Assembly: GCA_947475995.1 (NCBI GenBank)
Contig: CANJNI010000010.1
Coordinates: 1-64,000, forward strand
Length of the DNA stretch: 64,000 nucleotides
Source: Beijerinckiaceae bacterium
GTDB lineage: Bacteria > Pseudomonadota > Alphaproteobacteria > Rhizobiales > Beijerinckiaceae
Reading direction: 5' to 3'
Below are positions 26,280 through 33,309 of this stretch, in pieces. A program made the position numbers and the translations under genes. The stretch's first letter is position 1; every line of letters begins with the position of its first letter. The notes beneath the pieces are model-generated. The model saw only the letters and a program-made list of their open reading frames with translations. It searched no databases and had not been told where the DNA came from.

Positions 26280-26585
26280 ATGTTGACGATCATTGTGGGC
26301 AAGCAACTTCCGGTGGCGCCCGTCGAAGCATTGATGCAGGCCTCCGGTGCGACCCGATATGTCTGTGTCGACGACTTCGAAGCTGTCCGGTGGATCGTCA
26401 ATGACGCGAGCCCCGCGTGTCTGCTGATCGTTGACGCCGAGCACGCCAGTCCGCAGCAGATCAATGCGCTTCCGGCGAACGTCAACTGCATGGTCACCAA
26501 TGCTGCTGCGCTGCAGTCGGGCGAATTTGCTGCAGCTTTCATTGCGGACTGCAATGGCCGTTCGACCACGGACGAAGCGGCATAA
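26280..26585 (+). CDS. Hypothetical protein in the stress locus
   Basis: I do not recognise this 101-residue protein. It is acidic, Ala-rich and cytoplasmic (no signal peptide or membrane segment). The alternation of hydrophobic strands and helices (MLTIIVGKQLP, TRYVCVDDFEAVRWIV, ACLLIVDAEHA, NCMVTNAAALQ) recalls a receiver-like or Rossmann-type fold without a conserved phospho-acceptor. ATG 26280 follows GGAG and is preferred over ATG 26265. It lies between the phyR block and the membrane-stress operon and may be EcfG-dependent. Confidence 0.55.
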   Translation: MLTIIVGKQLPVAPVEALMQASGATRYVCVDDFEAVRWIVNDASPACLLIVDAEHASPQQINALPANVNCMVTNAAALQSGEFAAAFIADCNGRSTTDEAA

Positions 26586-26613
26586 AAAAGCCCGCGTCGC
26601 TTCCGACGCGGGC
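26584..26613 (-). terminator. Intrinsic terminator after the DUF883 gene
   Basis: On the minus strand a GCCCGCGTCG/CGACGCGGGC stem (26613-26590) is followed by TTTTTT (26589-26584). It ends the stress operon that runs from 28259 down to 26638. Confidence 0.85.
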
Positions 26614-26637
26614 GCCGCCACGTTCCGTCCGGAAGCT

Positions 26638-26955
26638 TTAGCGTGACCGGTTCATCAGTCCGAACGTAACGCCCAGGCCGAAGGCAACCGCCAGTGCAAT
26701 GCCGGGGTTGCGCTCCACATAGCTTTCAAGCTCACCGCCTGCACTCTGCAGCTTCTGCTGTGCATCCGACATGGTTCCAGACAGACGATCGCGGGCGTCA
26801 TGCGTGGCGCGCGTGATCGTATCGGTCGCGGAACTCGCCTGCTGCTGGACAAGCTGCGTCATCGACGTCGCGAGCTTCGCCACATCGTCGCGCAGCGTGG
26901 CGAGGTCGCCGGAAATATCGACTGTCGAAGATTTCATATTATCGACGTTGCTCAT
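26638..26955 (-). CDS. DUF883/YqjD-ElaB-type membrane-anchored protein
   Basis: A 105-residue protein starting at ATG 26955 after GGAGG. It is a long amphipathic helical region (about 10-75) rich in Ala, Thr, Asp and Gln, then a single C-terminal membrane helix (PGIALAVAFGLGVTFGLM) ending in RSR. In E. coli YqjD and relatives are inner-membrane, ribosome-associated stationary-phase proteins under RpoS. Here it is the last gene of an operon that begins with an EcfG promoter. Confidence 0.85.
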   Translation of the reverse strand: MSNVDNMKSSTVDISGDLATLRDDVAKLATSMTQLVQQQASSATDTITRATHDARDRLSGTMSDAQQKLQSAGGELESYVERNPGIALAVAFGLGVTFGLMNRSR

Positions 26956-26973
26956 ATGTGCCTCCAAGGAAAG

Positions 26974-26998
26974 GCCGGCGACGCTTTGCGCCGCCGGC
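26974..26998 (-). other. Intercistronic hairpin between csbD-like and DUF883 genes
   Basis: GCCGGCG (26974-26980) pairs with CGCCGGC (26992-26998) around a short GC-rich loop. With no T-run it is more likely an RNA stability or processing element than a terminator. Confidence 0.4.
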
Positions 26999-27020
26999 GT
27001 GATGAGTGAATCGGACCTGC

Positions 27021-27221
27021 TTAGCGGTTGCGGTCGTACCAGTCGGTTACGGCCTTCTCCGCCTGCTCCTTCGAATAGCCGTACCGTTCCTGGACACGTC
27101 CGACGAGCTGCGTCTGCTCGCCTTCGATCACCTGCATGTCGTCGTCGGTGAGCTTTCCCCATTCCTTCTGGGCCTTGCCCTTCAACTGCTTCCAGTTTCC
27201 CTTGATCTGATCCCAATTCAT
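27021..27221 (-). CDS. CsbD family stress protein
   Basis: A 66-residue protein starting at MNWDQIKGNWKQLKGKAQKE, the classical CsbD signature, and ending in a short linker and VTDWYDRNR. CsbD proteins are small, hydrophilic and abundant under general stress (sigma-B regulon in Bacillus). Their activity is unknown. The start at ATG 27221 is chosen because upstream codons are not family-like. It sits in the EcfG-controlled operon. Confidence 0.92.
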   Translation of the reverse strand: MNWDQIKGNWKQLKGKAQKEWGKLTDDDMQVIEGEQTQLVGRVQERYGYSKEQAEKAVTDWYDRNR

Positions 27222-27244
27222 ATTCAGCTCCTGTGTTGGCCCCA

Positions 27245-27265
27245 TCCGGCGCATTTTGCGCCGGA
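27245..27265 (-). other. Perfect intercistronic hairpin before the csbD-like gene
   Basis: TCCGGCGCA (27245-27253) and TGCGCCGGA (27257-27265) form a 9-base-pair stem with a 3-base loop between the 298-residue membrane-protein gene and the csbD-like gene. No U-tract follows on the minus strand. It may set different mRNA levels for the two sides of the operon. Confidence 0.5.
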
Positions 27266-27275
27266 CCGGGGCGGG

Positions 27276-28172
27276 TTAGATTTCGTCCCTGTGGTGGCCG
27301 CCGTAGGCGCTGCCCACACTCGAGATGAAGGCGCCGACGACGAGCGACAACACGAGCATGAAAGCCGTTGTGGCCCCGGCCTTTCGGGCCTTGTCGGCAG
27401 CTTCTTTCGCCTGCGTCTTGGCATTGTCGACGCGAGTCAGAACCTGATCCACGCGCTGGCGCGATTCAGCTTCGCTCATGCCCGTACGCGAGGCCACGAG
27501 TTGCGCCAGGTAGGCCTTGTCTTCATCGGGGATTGTGCCGTTGACAGCGCCGGCCGCCAGTATGCGCCCAGCCTCGGCATTCGACGCCGCCACGTCAGCG
27601 GTCGCCGATGTCGTCCCCGCCGCTCCACGTCGAAACAGCATGTCAACGAAATAGGCCGACGGATTTGCCGCACTGTCGCCCTGTGACGAGCCCGCGCGGT
27701 TGCCAGCGCCCTGGGCGGCGCCCTGCGCAGCTCCACCCGTGACGCTTGTCACGGCCGAACCGACGCCGCTGGCGATGCCCGTCACCGCGCTGGTCAAAAC
27801 GCTTGCAACCAGAATGGTCGCCAGCGCCCATGCCAGAAAGCCATGGGCCGTGTCACGAAAATAGACTTCATCGGTATGGACGATGCTGCGCGTGCGCAGC
27901 CGTCCCGCCACATAGCCCCCAAGCGCCGAAGCGATCCATTGGATCGCCACCACCGCCACACCTGTGCTCACCGCAAAGGTCGTGACGCTCGCGCCCGAGC
28001 CGCTCCATGGCGACACGATGGTCAACCCCAGAGCAGACGCCAGCACGGTCAGGACAAGCGAGACTGCCACCATGGTGATAGCGCCCGCCACGATGGCTCC
28101 CCATGCTGTTGCGTCCCCATCGCGCGTATGTGCTGCGGGGTCCGGCGCATGTCGTATGTCGCTCAAGCTCAT
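27276..28172 (-). CDS. Hypothetical multi-pass membrane protein of the stress operon
   Basis: A 298-residue protein. About four to five hydrophobic segments are visible (about 23-52, 62-90, 108-140 and 268-290). A soluble loop (about 150-265) contains Gly/Ala-rich and helical stretches such as DKARKAGATT. The family is common in Rhizobiales next to CsbD-type genes, but I know no function. AGGAGG before ATG 28172 overlaps the stop of the 25-residue peptide gene, suggesting translational coupling. It is likely EcfG-regulated as part of the operon. Confidence 0.75.
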   Translation of the reverse strand: MSLSDIRHAPDPAAHTRDGDATAWGAIVAGAITMVAVSLVLTVLASALGLTIVSPWSGSGASVTTFAVSTGVAVVAIQWIASALGGYVAGRLRTRSIVHTDEVYFRDTAHGFLAWALATILVASVLTSAVTGIASGVGSAVTSVTGGAAQGAAQGAGNRAGSSQGDSAANPSAYFVDMLFRRGAAGTTSATADVAASNAEAGRILAAGAVNGTIPDEDKAYLAQLVASRTGMSEAESRQRVDQVLTRVDNAKTQAKEAADKARKAGATTAFMLVLSLVVGAFISSVGSAYGGHHRDEI

Positions 28173-28181
28173 GCGCCCCTC

Positions 28182-28259
28182 CTAGCGAAAGAGGAAAGCG
28201 AGGAGCAGGATGATCGGAATCGGCACGCCCAGCAGCCACAAGAGTATTCCGCGACCCAT
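28182..28259 (-). CDS. 25-residue single-helix membrane peptide
   Basis: ATG 28259 follows a strong GGGAGG site. The product is almost only one membrane helix: MGRGILLWLLG, then a PIP turn, then ILLLAFLFR. It begins the EcfG-controlled operon and its stop lies 9 bases before the next start. Because it is too short for most gene callers it may be unannotated in related genomes. The strong ribosome site, coupling and a perfect promoter argue that it is real. Confidence 0.7.
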   Translation of the reverse strand: MGRGILLWLLGVPIPIILLLAFLFR

Positions 28260-28290
28260 TTTCAACCTCCCGTGAAGGATACGCCATGCT

Positions 28291-28315
28291 AACGTGAGCA
28301 GGCCCGTGCGGTTCC
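28291..28315 (-). promoter_or_regulatory. EcfG promoter of the membrane-stress operon
   Basis: On the minus strand GGAAC (28315-28311), 16 bases, CGTT (28294-28291), a perfect match 32 bases before the ATG of the 25-residue peptide gene. It would transcribe the peptide, the 298-residue membrane protein, the CsbD-like and DUF883 genes down to the terminator at 26584. Confidence 0.88.
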
Positions 28316-28511
28316 GGTCGAGACGGTGCGGCTTATGCGCAAGCGCGGCAAAACCTTGCTGCAACGCTTTAAAAATTGATTCCATTTTAAGCATGTCTTG
28401 TTTAAATGACGTCGATTCGCTCTACATGCGCATGCGTTGTCGGTTAACGCCGAGGCGACAGAGCAGCAATAATCATCCGGTGTCATTCGAGCCAGATGGG
28501 CAGGAGGAGCC

Positions 28512-29999
28512 ATGGAATTCCTTCGCAACAGCGAAGCTATCCGGGCGGATCAGAAAAACGGCGGACGAGTCTGGAAGCATTTTTTCCAGACTACTGACGG
28601 CGCCGTAGCGACGCCTGCGGTGCCTCACGTCGTCGAGACGGTTCTACAGTACTGCCCGGACATTGATCCCGAGCAAGTCGCGGCGTTCCGCCGCGCGGTT
28701 GAAGCGAGCCTGCGGCGCAATAATTCATTCTGCGAAACCTACAAGGCCACGAGCCGCGCCGAGGAACCGGCGCGCTGGATCGAGGCCAGCGGCAGTCTCC
28801 AACGCCTGGCGGATGGCGCCATAGAGCTGGTCGGCATCTCGGTCGATGCATCCGCGCGCATGGCGAGCGAGGGTGAATTGCAACGGCGTCTCCGGCAGCA
28901 GACGGGAATCGCACGCTTCGGCACGTATGCGCTCGGTGAAAGCGATATCGATCGGATCGTGCAGCGCGCAGCGGAAACTGCTGTGGAAATTCTCGACGTT
29001 CCGCTCGCGAAAATTCTTCAGCTTTCGCCACATGACGGCTCCATGTTTTTCAAGGCCGGCGTTGGCTGGCGCGAGGGACTCGTCGGACAGTCCACATTCG
29101 AGATTGCCCTCACGTCGCAGGCCGGCTTCACGCTCATCAATGATGGTCCTGTCATCGTTGAGGATCTTCTCGCCGAAACTCGATTTGCCTGCCCCCCCAT
29201 GCTGCACGAGCATCATGTCCGCAGCGGAATGAGCGTCATCATTCCCGGACATGGCGCACAGCCGTTCGGCGTGTTCGGCGTCTTCTCTCGAGAACTTCGC
29301 AGCTTCGACGAAGCGGATATCGATTTTCTCGTGTCCATCGCCAATGTCATCGCCAACAGCGTCAGGCATAATGCGTCCGCTGTTCAGCAGTCATTGCTCA
29401 TTCGTGAACTGGTTCATCGCGCCGGCAACATGTTGCAGGTGGTGAGCTCCATCGCGAACCAGACCCTTGCGCGCGATCCGTCAACCAGCCCGGAGCGAGC
29501 ACAGTTCACCGAACGTCTCGCGGTGCTTGGCCGCGCCAACCATCTTGTGGCAGACGGTGGATGGACCACCACGCGCCTTGCATATTTCGCTGAAAATATT
29601 CTTCGGCCCTGGCTCCCCCGCCTGAAATTGCATGGCGCTGACATATTGCTCCCTGCTGATCTTTGCTTTGACCTTGGCTTGATCCTTCACGAGATCGCAT
29701 CGAACTCGCGCCGCTTCGGCGTACTCGGCTCGCAGGAAGGCGCGATCCGGGTAGACTGGACCTTGCTGGCGGGCCCGGACGCGGCGGATCTCTTCAGCTT
29801 TGTTTGGGAGGAATCGACCCCGACGCGCCATCGCACCGAACGCGGATTTGGATCGCGGCTGTTTCAGGCCGTCATCGAACGCAAGTGGGGCGGCTTGGTG
29901 CACGAGACGCGCAGCGACGTCTACCGCTTTGCTTTCGACGTACCGGACGTCAGCACTGCGACTGCCGGAAAGGCCTGGACTCTTCCGGGCATCAATTGA
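28512..29999 (+). CDS. HWE-family histidine kinase with PAS-like and GAF domains
   Basis: A 495-residue soluble kinase. An N-terminal PAS-like segment (about 40-120) precedes a GAF domain (about 135-285), an HWE phospho-acceptor region with His302 (RELVHRAGNMLQ) and an ATPase domain with N398 in the N-box (LHEIASNSRRFGVL), the W432-x-E434 motif and the GFGSRLF glycine box. HWE kinases commonly feed PhyR. The absence of membrane segments suggests cytosolic sensing. The H-box reads HRAGN where HRxKN is usual. GGAGGAG precedes the ATG. Confidence 0.87.
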   Translation: MEFLRNSEAIRADQKNGGRVWKHFFQTTDGAVATPAVPHVVETVLQYCPDIDPEQVAAFRRAVEASLRRNNSFCETYKATSRAEEPARWIEASGSLQRLADGAIELVGISVDASARMASEGELQRRLRQQTGIARFGTYALGESDIDRIVQRAAETAVEILDVPLAKILQLSPHDGSMFFKAGVGWREGLVGQSTFEIALTSQAGFTLINDGPVIVEDLLAETRFACPPMLHEHHVRSGMSVIIPGHGAQPFGVFGVFSRELRSFDEADIDFLVSIANVIANSVRHNASAVQQSLLIRELVHRAGNMLQVVSSIANQTLARDPSTSPERAQFTERLAVLGRANHLVADGGWTTTRLAYFAENILRPWLPRLKLHGADILLPADLCFDLGLILHEIASNSRRFGVLGSQEGAIRVDWTLLAGPDAADLFSFVWEESTPTRHRTERGFGSRLFQAVIERKWGGLVHETRSDVYRFAFDVPDVSTATAGKAWTLPGIN

Positions 30000-30000
30000 C

Positions 30001-30025
30001 GGAACAAGCCCATTCAGCGCTCGTT
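30001..30025 (+). promoter_or_regulatory. EcfG promoter with no protein gene behind it
   Basis: GGAAC (30001-30005), 16 bases, CGTT (30022-30025), beginning 1 base after the kinase stop codon. The transcript would start near 30031 and end at the terminator at 30133. The next protein gene (DUF3309) is on the other strand. Confidence 0.85.
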
Positions 30026-30030
30026 GATAT

Positions 30031-30133
30031 GCATGCCCTCGAACGGGCATAGCTTTCCGGCACTGCCGGAGAGCGCCCTCTCGGGCGTTTCCTCCCCTCG
30101 ACTTCACCGGGGCCTCGGCCCCGGTCTTTTTTT
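30031..30133 (+). ncRNA. Candidate EcfG-dependent small RNA, about 103 nt
   Basis: Between the EcfG promoter and the terminator lie three short stem-loops: ATGCCC/GGGCAT (30033-30038 with 30045-30050), CCGGC/GCCGG (30057-30061 with 30065-30069) and CGCCC/GGGCG (30074-30078 with 30083-30087). A single-stranded stretch TTTCCTCCCC follows (30088-30097) that could pair with Shine-Dalgarno sequences, then the terminator. Size, promoter class and C-rich unpaired bases resemble stress sRNAs such as Caulobacter GsrN and rhizobial anti-SD sRNAs. Expression is not shown. Confidence 0.6.
30106..30133 (+). terminator. Strong intrinsic terminator (sRNA candidate and kinase gene)
   Basis: ACCGGGGCC (30106-30114) pairs with GGCCCCGGT (30117-30125), then C and seven T (30127-30133). 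Confidence 0.92.
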
Positions 30134-30145
30134 GTCCTGAATACA

Positions 30146-30175
30146 AAAAGGGAAGCGCCGCAGCGCTTCCCTTTT
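30146..30175. terminator. Terminator after the DUF3309 gene
   Basis: AAAAGGGAAGCGC and GCGCTTCCCTTTT arms around 30158-30163 form a long stem, with A-tract and T-tract on the outside. On the minus strand it follows the DUF3309 stop at 30196. Confidence 0.8.
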
Positions 30176-30195
30176 CTTCAGTTCTGACAGTGCAG

Positions 30196-30354
30196 CTATA
30201 TTCGGCCCATCAGGAGCAGAACGATGATGATCAGCAGCAGCAGGCCGAGACCTCCGCTTGGAAAGTATCCCCAACCCGAACTGTAAGGCCAGGTCGGGAG
30301 CGCGCCGATCAGCAGTAGAACGAGAATGATCAGCAGTATGGTGCCGAGACTCAT
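30196..30354 (-). CDS. DUF3309 small membrane protein
   Basis: A 52-residue protein starting at ATG 30354 after AGGAGG. Two membrane helices (MSLGTILLIILVLLLIGALP and GLGLLLLIIIVLLLMGRI) flank the signature TWPYSSGWGYFPSGG, which identifies DUF3309. Such peptides are widespread in Proteobacteria and their function is unknown. The gene begins 33 bases after the lipoprotein gene stop, so the two are probably cotranscribed. Confidence 0.92.
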   Translation of the reverse strand: MSLGTILLIILVLLLIGALPTWPYSSGWGYFPSGGLGLLLLIIIVLLLMGRI

Positions 30355-30387
30355 TGGCTTCCCCTCCTCACGAGTAAAGCCTGATCA

Positions 30388-30642
30388 TCAGCGACGGCAA
30401 ACGGTCCGGCCGCTCCGCGTCACGTAACAGCCACGCGGACGAGTCGCGTCCGCAATGACGGCGCCGCCGACTGCGCCGATGGCGCCGCCCGCAAGCGCAC
30501 CGCCCGCAGTGCCGGTGGCGACGCCGCCGACAACTGCGCCTGCCGCGCCACCCACGGCCGCGCCGGTGAGGACGCGATCATCGCGCGCCGAACATGCGCC
30601 GAGCGTGAGCGCAAGAGCGGATACAACGAGAATCTTATTCAT
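30388..30642 (-). CDS. Glycine-zipper lipoprotein (SmpA/Omp16-like fold not evident)
   Basis: An 84-residue protein with a signal peptide ending in a lipobox LGAC (Cys at about 17) and then a long Gly/Ala/Val zipper (about 26-64) expected to insert in or pack on a membrane. The tail has two cysteines (GCYVTRSGRTVCRR). It resembles YMGG/glycine-zipper outer-membrane lipoproteins. ATG 30642 has GGGAGCC close upstream. No EcfG consensus was found before it. Confidence 0.8.
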   Translation of the reverse strand: MNKILVVSALALTLGACSARDDRVLTGAAVGGAAGAVVGGVATGTAGGALAGGAIGAVGGAVIADATRPRGCYVTRSGRTVCRR

Positions 30643-30930
30643 AGGTGGCTCCCTTTTCGAATTTGAATCCGGCTCCGGGGAAATTCCGCAACCGGGGATG
30701 CAATGTGGAATATTGAAGGCGGGCGACCCGAAAACAGGTCGGAATTTACGGCAGCGTTTTGTTTTGTCCTCTGCATGCAGAACGAGAGCAGGAGAAACTA
30801 AAGCGTGACCGCCATTTTGTTGCATTCCTGCAACGGCGTTTTACAAGCGCGCTGCAAAGGCGTGGCAGCCGGAACTGCTTTCCGTCTCGTTGGTTCCTTG
30901 CTCGTGAGGAACTTACTGAGAGGTTTTGTA

Positions 30931-31665
30931 ATGAAGAATTTCATCGCGTCTTCGCTGGGCGCCGTCGCGATGGCGACCAGCGTCACCGCAATGGCGGCCG
31001 ATCTGCCGTCCCGTGTGGCTGCCCCCGCGCCGGTCCTTGCGCCCGTCGCTGTCGCCTTCTCATGGTCCGGCTTCTATGCCGGTCTGAACGGTGGTTATGG
31101 CTGGAACAACAGCCGCTGGTCGCCCTCCGCTCCGCCGGTGTTCGCGACCTTCCGGGCCGATGCCGACGGCTTCGTCGGCGGCGCGCAGGTCGGCTTCAAC
31201 TGGCAGATGGGTTCTCTCGTCGCCGGTGTCGAAGGCATGCTCGACTATTCGGACATGTCCGGCAGCGCACAGTGCTCCACATTCGCCGGCACTGTTTGCC
31301 GCACGCGCCAGGATTGGCTCGGCGACATCAACCTGAAGCTCGGCTTCGCGGTCGATCGCGCCCTCATCTACGGAACGGGCGGTATCGCATTCACGAACTT
31401 CAAGCTGACGCAGCCTGTCGGAGCCCCTCCGGCTAACTTCGGCAGCCATTCGCGCACCGGCTGGACGGTTGGCGTGGGCATCGACTACGCCCTGACCAAC
31501 AACTGGGTCGCAGGCCTGCAGTACAAGTACTATGATTTCGGCAGCTTCAACTCGACTGCCGCCGGAACCAACGTGCGCTTCCGTGAAACCGATCGCGTGC
31601 TGCTCGCCAAGATCAGCTACATGTTCGGCGGACCGTCGACCTCTGGCGTCGTCGCGCGCTACTAA
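30931..31665 (+). CDS. Outer-membrane beta-barrel porin, Omp25/31 family
   Basis: A 244-residue protein with a signal peptide (about 1-22, ending AMAADLP) and an eight-stranded barrel of the Omp25/OmpA-like family. Visible signatures are SWSGFYAGLNGGYGWNNSRW at the mature N-terminus, VGFNWQMGSLVAGVEG, the alternating aromatic strands and the C-terminal LLAKISYMFGG followed by VVARY. Rhizobiales encode many paralogues that stabilise the outer membrane. It is monocistronic with a terminator and a leader of more than 100 bases. Confidence 0.9.
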   Translation: MKNFIASSLGAVAMATSVTAMAADLPSRVAAPAPVLAPVAVAFSWSGFYAGLNGGYGWNNSRWSPSAPPVFATFRADADGFVGGAQVGFNWQMGSLVAGVEGMLDYSDMSGSAQCSTFAGTVCRTRQDWLGDINLKLGFAVDRALIYGTGGIAFTNFKLTQPVGAPPANFGSHSRTGWTVGVGIDYALTNNWVAGLQYKYYDFGSFNSTAAGTNVRFRETDRVLLAKISYMFGGPSTSGVVARY

Positions 31666-31681
31666 GCAAACCAGAATGCAG

Positions 31682-31711
31682 AAAAGCCCCGGTGCATCCG
31701 GGGCTTTTTTG
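31682..31711. terminator. Bidirectional terminator between the porin and phoB
   Basis: AGCCCCGG (31685-31692) pairs with CCGGGGCT (31698-31705) over a TGCAT loop, with A4 before and T6 after, so it can end both convergent transcripts. Confidence 0.9.
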
Positions 31712-31714
31712 TTG

Positions 31715-32509
31715 CTATTTGCCGAATGTCTCGTCGAATGAATAGCCTGATCCACGTACGGTTCGCAGCGGGTCCCGCTCGTTGTCGCGTGACAGAACTT
31801 TCCGAAGTCGCCCGATGTGAACATCAACGGTGCGCTCGTCGATCTCCGTCTCCGAACCCCAGACCATGTCGAGAAGCTGTGCGCGCGAGAATACGCGACC
31901 CGGCCGCTCGATGAGATATTCAAGCAGCCGGAACTCGGTTGGACCCAGATGCACTTCCCGGCCGGCGCGATGCACGCGCTTGGTGTCGCGGTCCAGGCTG
32001 ATGTCGCCCTGGCCCAGTACGGATGCGATGCGTTCCGGCTTCGCACGGCGCAACACAGCCCGAACGCGCGCCATCAGTTCCGGAACCGAAAACGGCTTCA
32101 CGACATAATCGTCGGCGCCCGTCGCTAGGCCTCGCACGCGCTCGCTCTCCTCGCCGCGCGCGGTCAGCATGATGATCGGAATCGATCTCGTCGCATCTCG
32201 CGCACGCAGCCTGCGGCAGAGCTCGAGGCCGGAAAGTCCGGGCAGCATCCAGTCAAGGATGACGAGATCCGGCAGATCTTCCTTGAGTTTGAGTTCAGCC
32301 TCATCGCCGCGCTCGACGGCCTCGACCTGATAGCCTTCGGATTCCAGATTGTAGGTCAGCAGCACCGACAGGGCCGCTTCATCCTCCACCACCAGAATGC
32401 GCGGCGCGGTCTGCGGCTTGCTGCTGCGTCCCCCATCCGGAAGAACAGACGCCGGTGGTGCGACGCCTCGCCGTGGAGCGGAGAAATAGGCTGACCGGTT
32501 CAGGCCCAT
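31715..32509 (-). CDS. phoB: Phosphate-regulon response regulator PhoB
   Basis: A 264-residue OmpR/PhoB-family regulator. The receiver domain (about 37-150) has D86 (VILDWMLPG) and K138 (VVKPFS); the winged-helix DNA-binding domain (about 165-258) contains RPGRVFSRAQLLDMVWG, DVHIGRLRKVL and RTVRGSGYSF. The first 35 residues are extra compared with ordinary PhoB and rich in Pro, Ser and Arg, so the real start may be internal. It follows phoU by 16 bases and shares its PHO-box promoter. No phoR or pst genes are in the window. Confidence 0.88.
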   Translation of the reverse strand: MGLNRSAYFSAPRRGVAPPASVLPDGGRSSKPQTAPRILVVEDEAALSVLLTYNLESEGYQVEAVERGDEAELKLKEDLPDLVILDWMLPGLSGLELCRRLRARDATRSIPIIMLTARGEESERVRGLATGADDYVVKPFSVPELMARVRAVLRRAKPERIASVLGQGDISLDRDTKRVHRAGREVHLGPTEFRLLEYLIERPGRVFSRAQLLDMVWGSETEIDERTVDVHIGRLRKVLSRDNERDPLRTVRGSGYSFDETFGK

Positions 32510-32525
32510 GTTTCCCCCCGGCGCG

Positions 32526-33224
32526 CTATACCTGCACCGGATGGCCCGGGCCCTTCGGCCGATCGGTCGGCAGGTTTGTTCCCGTCACGAGATAATAGAC
32601 CGTCTCGGCTATATTCGTCGAATGGTCGCCCGCGCGCTCTATATTCTTCGAACAGAACAGCAGATGCGCGCAGAAGGATATGTTGCGCGGGTCTTCGAGC
32701 ATGAAGGTCAGCAGGTCGCGAAAGACGGAATCTTCCAGCGCGTCAATATCCGTGTCGCGCCGCCAGACGTTCATGGCCTTTTCAACGTCGCGATGCGCAT
32801 AGGCGTCGAGCACATCCTTCAACTGCGCACAGGCCAGATCGCCCATATGTTTCAGCCCGACCATGGGCCGTTGCACGCGCTGCTCGGACGCGATCTTGAT
32901 CGCGCGCTTCGAAATATTCTTGGCCAGATCGCCAATGCGCTCCAGTTCGCCCGCGATGCGGATCACCGCAATGGTCTGGCGAAGATCGACCGCCATCGGC
33001 TGGCGCCGCGCGATGGTCAGAACAGCTTGCTCCTCGACGGCGCGTTGAAGAGCGTCGAGTCGGGTGTCGCCCGCCACGACCGAGCGGGCGAGTTCCAGAT
33101 TAAAGGTCGTCAGCGCCTCAAGCGCATCCGCCATGAGCTTTTCGGCAATTCCGCCCATCTCGGAGATCTTGTGCTCAAGCGCCTCAAGATCCTTGTCATA
33201 GGCCCGGACGATGTGTTCGCTCAT
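32526..33224 (-). CDS. phoU: Phosphate signalling accessory protein PhoU
   Basis: A 232-residue all-helical protein with two PhoU repeats (about 15-105 and 120-215). Metal-binding ExxxD-type motifs are visible in ELERIGDLAKNIS and KNIERAGDHSTNIAE. PhoU couples the PstSCAB importer to the PhoR kinase and dampens Pho signalling when phosphate is plentiful. The gene order phoU-phoB is usual in Rhizobiales, where pst genes lie upstream; here a thiolase gene sits there instead. Confidence 0.95.
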   Translation of the reverse strand: MSEHIVRAYDKDLEALEHKISEMGGIAEKLMADALEALTTFNLELARSVVAGDTRLDALQRAVEEQAVLTIARRQPMAVDLRQTIAVIRIAGELERIGDLAKNISKRAIKIASEQRVQRPMVGLKHMGDLACAQLKDVLDAYAHRDVEKAMNVWRRDTDIDALEDSVFRDLLTFMLEDPRNISFCAHLLFCSKNIERAGDHSTNIAETVYYLVTGTNLPTDRPKGPGHPVQV

Positions 33225-33309
33225 TGGTCTGCCCCTTCATCGCCTGCCATCGAGGTGATGGACTTCATCCGGACTTGCGATCCGGATAGACGTTGCCGGA
33301 TGCGGTTTT

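Noticed and set aside
30033-30053. Seven-codon mini-ORF at the start of the sRNA candidate
   Set aside because: No ribosome site, and the codons coincide with the first stem-loop. Structure explains the sequence better than translation.
30873-30897. GGAAC-N16-AGTT on the minus strand as a further EcfG promoter
   Set aside because: The -10 differs from CGTT and the box is about 230 bases from the lipoprotein start with no leader features.
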